Positions 19,654 through 24,832 of a stretch of 24,832 bases of DNA are shown here, in pieces. A program made the position numbers and the translations under genes. Each line of letters opens with the position of its first letter. Within the stretch, counting starts at the first letter, position 1. Source of the stretch: Polychytrium aggregatum (taxonomy: Eukaryota > Chytridiomycota > Chytridiomycetes > Polychytriales); contig NW_026516543.1 in the NCBI RefSeq assembly GCF_025602895.1, forward strand, positions 1 to 24,832, given 5' to 3'. Below the pieces are notes generated by a model, which made no database searches, was not told where the DNA came from, and saw only the letters and a list, made by a program, of their open reading frames with translations.

Positions 19654-20684
19654 ACCTAACAGTCGACTCAGCACCAGCCCACGGACTGTGGCACATCTCA
19701 ACTGTCCCAGTGGCTCTCTCTGTGCCGCATCCGCAAACGCGCCTCGTCCATCCACAATCACGTCTTGTGCAACATGGCTCGCCTGTTCTGCACCACGCTC
19801 CCGGGCCGCAGTCTCTGTGCCGCTTGCAAGCTGGAGCCAGCAACATTCCCACGCCGTTTCCGAGAGCAGTCGGTCATTTCTGGGTCCGGAGTGCAACCTT
19901 TGATCTTCTCCAGAGGCACCCAAGGCAGCACTCGGTTGGGAAAGAACACATGCGCGCTGGCCATGGCCATTCTGTGATGCGGTGCAGCCCTCATCCATAT
20001 TCAGTGTGTCCAAGAGCACCATTCACCGCTGGCACTCCGAGACCAGTGCAGGTCGATTGTGGAGACCGGAGAGCATCCCAATGCACTCGCTCGGAGGTAA
20101 TCGGTTGAATTGCTTGTGGCATAGTTGGATGCATGCCATCGCATACCACGCCGACTTATGGGATTGTGAGGGTGCCCCGTTTGTTCATCTGTAAATTGTA
20201 CTCGCCAGGACTACCTCACCCCTGATTGTCCCCCTCGCTCCTTTCGTTCTCAGACCTCGCCCGCCCGCCCAACTGGGCCCGGCAGCTCCTGTCCAACTAC
20301 TGTTCAGTTTCGCCTCCCGCCCTGGGCACCATCCGGGCCTGTCGCCATCAGTCAGCAGCAGCATGCGACTCCCATGCTCCCGCCTGGCCGCCAGTCTCCC
20401 TCCCCGCCTCTTCCTGCTCGCGCCACCCGCCAACACCACCGCTTGCATCCGCCAAGTCGTTCGCTCGACGCCCCTTCGTCCTTTCCTTTCTCACATTAGC
20501 ATCGCGGCAGGCATCAGCACCGCCATTCGCTGCCCTCGCCACCATCATCGCCAAGGCTTCCACCGCTGCTTCAGAAGTATCTTGCCAACAGTACGCACTT
20601 GTCACGATCCACCCTGATCTGGTCTGATCCCGCTGCATTCCCACGCGCATCGCCTCTTAGCAACACTTCGGTCCTCATCACGAG

Positions 20685-23600
20685 ATGGACCCACCTGCTG
20701 ATCAAGAGCAGCCGCAGGAGGAATTCTCACCGGCTCCTCCAGATCCAACTCCTGCAATTGAAGCCCCATCCTCGGCATCAGACGATGCTCCCCAGACCGA
20801 TACCGCCAGCACTGCTCCGGCCGAAGGCGGTGGCATCGCCTCCGCCAGCAGTCCAAAGAAAACCGCAGACTCGGCCACTGATGATGGCGATTTCGGGGAC
20901 GACTTCTCGCGAGGCAGAACGGGTGACTCGCAGCCCAAAGACGACTCCACCTCCCGCCAGGGCGACGCTTCTCTGGCTTTGGACAACGCGTCCGATTTCG
21001 CGGCAAACGAAGCAGGCCCTGCCTTGCCTGCAGAACCAACCATTATCGAGCCGCTCCCGGAAGCAACCTCCGTCGAGTCGATAGAGATCATAGACGTCGG
21101 AAAGCTGATTCAAAAGCTCAAAAGTAGGAAGACTGAGGCAATCGCGCTCGACTTTGGTCACAGCGTCTGTTTTTGAGAGCGGGGGTTGGTCTGGTTTACA
21201 AACGCGCTCCACGTTTGGCTTCTGGATGCATCCATTGTGGGTGCTATCTACAATCGATCTTTAACATTCCACTACTCTTTTCCACTCCATTTCTGATTCT
21301 CACGTATCGATTCCATCGCAGAACTCATCATGCTTCCTGGCTTTTCTCTGGACATGTGGGAATCGCATCACGAGCAGATCGCCTCGGATTTTCTTGGCAA
21401 GAATGATGCGCACACCAAGCGCCTGATCGCCTACGTCAACGAGGAGCAAAAGCCGCCTGTCTTGTGCCTCCAGAGCTCTGTTCCTGTTCATCGAGTGGAC
21501 GAGTTCATGTACTTCCTGCGCGACTACCACTCCATCTCCGACGACTTTCTGCGCGAGAGTGACTTTGAGAAGCGCATCCAGTTCGGTACCGTCTCCGGCA
21601 GCCGCATGGGGAGTCTGCTCAGAACCATGCAGGGCATCTATGTTCCACTCATACTGGAAAACAAGAGCTGGCCCGACAGCGTCCGCAAGGAATTCACCAG
21701 CCAGCTGCACAAGTTCATGGCCTTTCTCACCGACACGACCTACCAGATGAAGGGCCACACCGTGCTGTACGTGCCGCTCGAGAACCTGGCCAACCCCGAG
21801 AGCGCCGCAAAGGCCAAGGACATGGTTCAGCGTCTGGAGTGCATCCTAGTGCACTGGAACCGCCAGATCAAAGAGGTCGTCAACAACCAACACACCTCCG
21901 AGACCACCGAGAATTTGGGCCCTCTCGAGGAGATCCAGTTCTGGAAGAGCCGCTGCGAAGACCTCTCCAGCATCAGCCAGCAGCTCAATCGCCCGGACGT
22001 CCGTCAGATCATCACGGTTCTCGAGATCGCAAAGTCGTCCTATGTCGAGCAGTTTGTGCGCCTGTCCAACTCGATCCTCGAGGGCACCGTTCAGGCCCAG
22101 GACAATCTCAAATTCCTGTCTACGCTGTACACCTCGTGTGGAAACCTGGCCAGCGCCGAGCCCAAGAACATACCTGCGATCCTGCCCAAGCTCCTCAGCT
22201 GCGTGCGCATGATCTGGGCCAACTCGCGCTTCTACAACACAAAAGAGCGCATGACCAGCCTTTTGCGCAAGGTCAGCAACGAGATCATTCTGCGCTGCTG
22301 CGCCAAAATCTCGCTCGAGGACATTTTCCGGGGCGATGTCCAGTCCAGCATGACCAGCTTGCAGGAGAGCATCAACTGCGGCGAGTCCTGGAAAGTCATC
22401 TACAAAAAGACCTGCGCCCACATCTCCAAGCATACTCAGTCGGCCTGGGACTTTGATCCCAGCAGCATCTTTGCCCAGATCGACGCCTTTGTCCAGCGAT
22501 GCCGCGACTTGCTTGAAGTTTGCGAGGGCCAGATCCAGTTTGCCCGCAAGATCGAGGGAGGCGAAAAGTCGCCCATTCCGATATTTAGCGGATCTCGCGG
22601 ACTTGAAATCACCAAGATGTTGAGTTACCAGAATCGAGAGGCAGCTGTGCTGGATAGCCATGAACAAATCGTCACGTGGAAATGCCATGTGTGGGAAGCC
22701 GTATGCTGGCGACCTTATGTCGGTGATCATATGTGGAGAGTCGGTATGCTCGCGGACATCTGTGACTCTTCTTCTGGCGCCTCGGTCGTCATGCCACGGC
22801 ACCCATTGCTGAGATAGCTGCGATCGATGTGGCTGTCGCGGTGATTGAATGCTGATGCCACGGATGTCATCGGTTCTTCCCCCCCCCACGCTCACCACAC
22901 ATCGCCGTGCCACGACGCAGCCTCGAAGACATTGAACTCGCTTTTGAAAAGCAAATCACCACCCTCTGGAACATCCGCAAATACATCTTGGACGTCAAAG
23001 CCACGCGATGGCACGACGACTACAACAACTTCAAACAGTGTGTCAAGGACCTCGAGGTCATGACCCAGAACGTCATCATTTCTGCCTTTGAGGGCGTCTC
23101 GACCGTCGAGGCCAGTGTCGAGCTCCTCGAGATCTTCCACCACCTGGCCAAGCGCGAGGCCATCAAGCGCACCGTCGAGAAAAAGACCGCCGACGTTTAC
23201 GCGCTGTTCATGACCGAGCTCAACACCGTCAAGGTCGAGTTCGAGTCGCGCAAAAAAACGCCCGATCTTTGGCGGACGCACCCGGACTATGCCGGCTCGG
23301 CGTACTGGGCGCGGTCGCTGCTGCGCCGGATCAACTACTCCATGAGCATCCTGCAGAATGCATACTACCTCCCTGCGACACTCTTGGCCGAGGAGGCCAA
23401 GGCACAATACGAGCCGCTCGTCGCCGCCCTCGAGGATTACATCATCAAGACGCACTCGGACTGGTGCGCATCGCTGCGTGCGGACATTTCCGATGCGTTG
23501 GAACTGACGCTGCTTTCACGCCGCGGTGAGGCGCTCGAGGCCAAGTTTGACAACGACTTGATGCGTGTCTTCCAGGAGGTGCCCTACTGGCAAAAACTCA

Positions 23601-24832
23601 AGAGCGAGGTCCCCTTCCACGTCCAGGAAGCCTACAGCAAGAAGGAGGAGATCCGGGTCTTGCGCGAGAGTGTGCTGCTGGTCGTGCGCGACTACAACAG
23701 CATCATCGAGACGCTTTCCCAGGAGGAGCACTGGCTCTTCCGCGAGCGCATCCGCTTCCTCGACCGCAAGATCAATCCGGGCTTGACCAACCTGACTTGG
23801 GCCTCCAAGGGCATCACCGAGTACTTTATCAAAGAGTGCCGCCGGCACTCTCACGACGTCCAAAAGACCGTCTCCGAGTTCATCGAGTCCAACACGCGCA
23901 TCCAGAACAACTGCAAGTTTGTGTCCGAGTGTCTGCTCTGGAGTATCGAAAACAAAAAGATCTACGAGCTCGCTGAGTTCGAGAAGGCCCAAGAGCGCCA
24001 TCGCGACGTTGTGCGCAAGAAGCTCAAGGCCGCACACGACGACATTCTGGCTACTCTGCAGACTACCTACGAGGTCTTTCGCAACGACGGCAGGGATGTC
24101 TATAATCACTGGGTGCGCTACATCCAAAAGATTGACACGTCCGTTGAGGAGTCGCTGCGCCTGACCGTCAAGCGCTCGCTCCAAGAGATTGCCAAGGCCA
24201 TCAACGGCGAGGGCAAGAACCGCGACGGCGCCACCGCAGAAGTCCATGCGCTCTTCAAGGTCAACGTCGTCCTGGACATGCACAAGGTCGACTTCAACCC
24301 GACGCTGCAGAAGCTCGAGGAGACCGTCAACAAAGTCGCCCGCGAGATGATCTCGACTATCGACGTCATTGCACGCATCCCCGAGATCTTGGCCTCGGAC
24401 ACCGTCAAACCCGGTCCGCGCATTTACGACATCATCTCGGGCGAGGAGGATATCCTCAAGATCTTTGTCAGCATCCAAAACGGCATGGGCAACAACGCCG
24501 CAAAATGCCAGACCTATCTCCACAACTGGGACTCGTATCGCGAGATCTGGGAGATCAACAAGGATGCCTTCATCCGCCGCTACGCCAAGCTCAAGCCGAC
24601 CCTGTCGACCTTCGACGCCGACATCAACCGGTACAACGAGATCGCCAACAACACCCAGAAGGAAGAAACCCTCACCAACATCAACTTTGTGCGGCTGGAC
24701 TGCTCGCCGCTCAAGCACGCCCTCGTGAGCCACTGCAATTCCTGGCAGAACAAGCTCACAACGCTCCTCAACTCCAATGCCAGCGGCGAGCTCAAGGGCC
24801 TGCACGACATGTTTCTACAAAAGACGCAGCAG
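20685..24832 (+). CDS. DNAH2: Axonemal dynein heavy chain 2 (inner-arm I1/f beta class), N-terminal tail; runs off the right edge
   Basis: This is a subunit of the inner-arm dynein that shapes ciliary bending; it acts in the axoneme. Exons are 20685-21123, 21322-22618 and 22921 to the window edge, with phases 1 and 2 at the joins, giving 1216 codons of a protein usually near 4,400. The N-terminal ~130 residues are acidic and low-complexity. The DHC_N1 tail follows, with segments close to animal DNAH2: FEKRIQFGTVSGSR, LTDTTYQMKGHTVLYVP, GPLEEIQFWKSRCEDLS, LEIAKSSYVEQF, WHDDYNNFKQCVKDLEVMTQ, REAIKRTVEKKTADVYALF, YREIWEINKDAFIRRY and NTQKEETLTNINFVRLDC. The linker and AAA+ motor would lie beyond the right edge. 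Exon 3 is uninterrupted for 1,912 nt. The first intron ends in ATCGCAG; the second has a weak GTTGAG donor and a CGACGCAG acceptor. The ATG at 20685 opens the frame. The presence of this gene implies a flagellated stage. Confidence 0.92.

Larger units (their letters stand above)
18701..20684. other. Two-kilobase divergent intergenic region
   Basis: This lies between the starts of the AcrB-like gene (minus) and DNAH2 (plus), so it should hold both promoters. Several overlapping frames of about 200 codons occur on both strands around 19026-20108, but they are Arg/Ser/Cys-rich, mutually overlapping and partly made of tandem repeats, with no recognisable motif, so I do not call genes. The segment 20200-20680 is pyrimidine-rich on the plus strand, consistent with a 5' UTR or promoter of DNAH2. 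Confidence 0.5.

Noticed and set aside
19026..20108. Overlapping frames of about 200 codons on both strands
   Set aside because: They overlap one another, are built partly from tandem repeats, and have no motif or plausible splice context.
21846..22913. 355-codon minus-strand frame over DNAH2
   Set aside because: It crosses an exon-intron boundary of DNAH2 and shows no domain; the plus strand matches DNAH2.
23516..24805. 429-codon open frame on the minus strand
   Set aside because: It is the antisense of DNAH2 exon 3, whose plus-strand frame is strongly conserved. Long antisense frames are expected from the codon bias.

Overview
The window is eukaryotic nuclear DNA, most likely from a flagellated (zoosporic) fungus such as a chytrid. 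It combines genes split by short GT-AG introns, a fungal-type membrane/coiled-coil protein resembling AcrB, a Sel1-repeat protein, a non-LTR retrotransposon, and the 5' part of an axonemal dynein heavy chain (DNAH2 class). Axonemal dyneins are absent from Dikarya, which points to an early-diverging fungus that makes swimming zoospores. The species cannot be named from the sequence alone. All homology calls are from recognition of motifs, not from database searches.

Layout, left to right. 1-1068 (minus): 5' part of an unrecognised gene that runs off the left edge, with two small downstream exons bringing a hydrophobic segment. 1388-7871 (minus): a SART3/Prp24-type U4/U6 snRNP recycling factor in many small exons. 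Nineteen exons from the start codon through the HAT repeats, the basic region and part of RRM1 join in one frame (753 codons). The later RRM-coding part (about 2050-3190) shows several single-base frame offsets before the intact Lsm-interaction tail. About 7957-12671 (plus): a LINE with ORF1 (SAP motif, Cys motif), ORF2 and an A-tail. ORF2 keeps a complete APE-type endonuclease and the C-terminal part but has lost the reverse transcriptase core in frame. 13204-14265 (minus): Sel1-repeat protein. 14574-18700 (minus): two long open frames that join across one 590-nt intron into an 1178-residue protein with a Ser/Pro-rich N-terminus, several membrane helices, an FN3-like segment and a long coiled coil, resembling the fungal ubiquitination-network protein AcrB. 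18701-20684: a 2-kb divergent intergenic region with two tandem repeats and no gene I can support. 20685-24832 (plus): the first 1216 codons of DNAH2 in three exons, running off the right edge.

The genes do not form a functional cluster. They are an RNA-splicing factor, a membrane protein, a repeat protein and a flagellar motor subunit, with a retroelement between SART3 and the Sel1 gene. The most notable items are the RT-less but otherwise open LINE ORF2, the localised frame damage in the SART3 RRM exons, and the reconstruction of the AcrB-like gene from what look like two genes.
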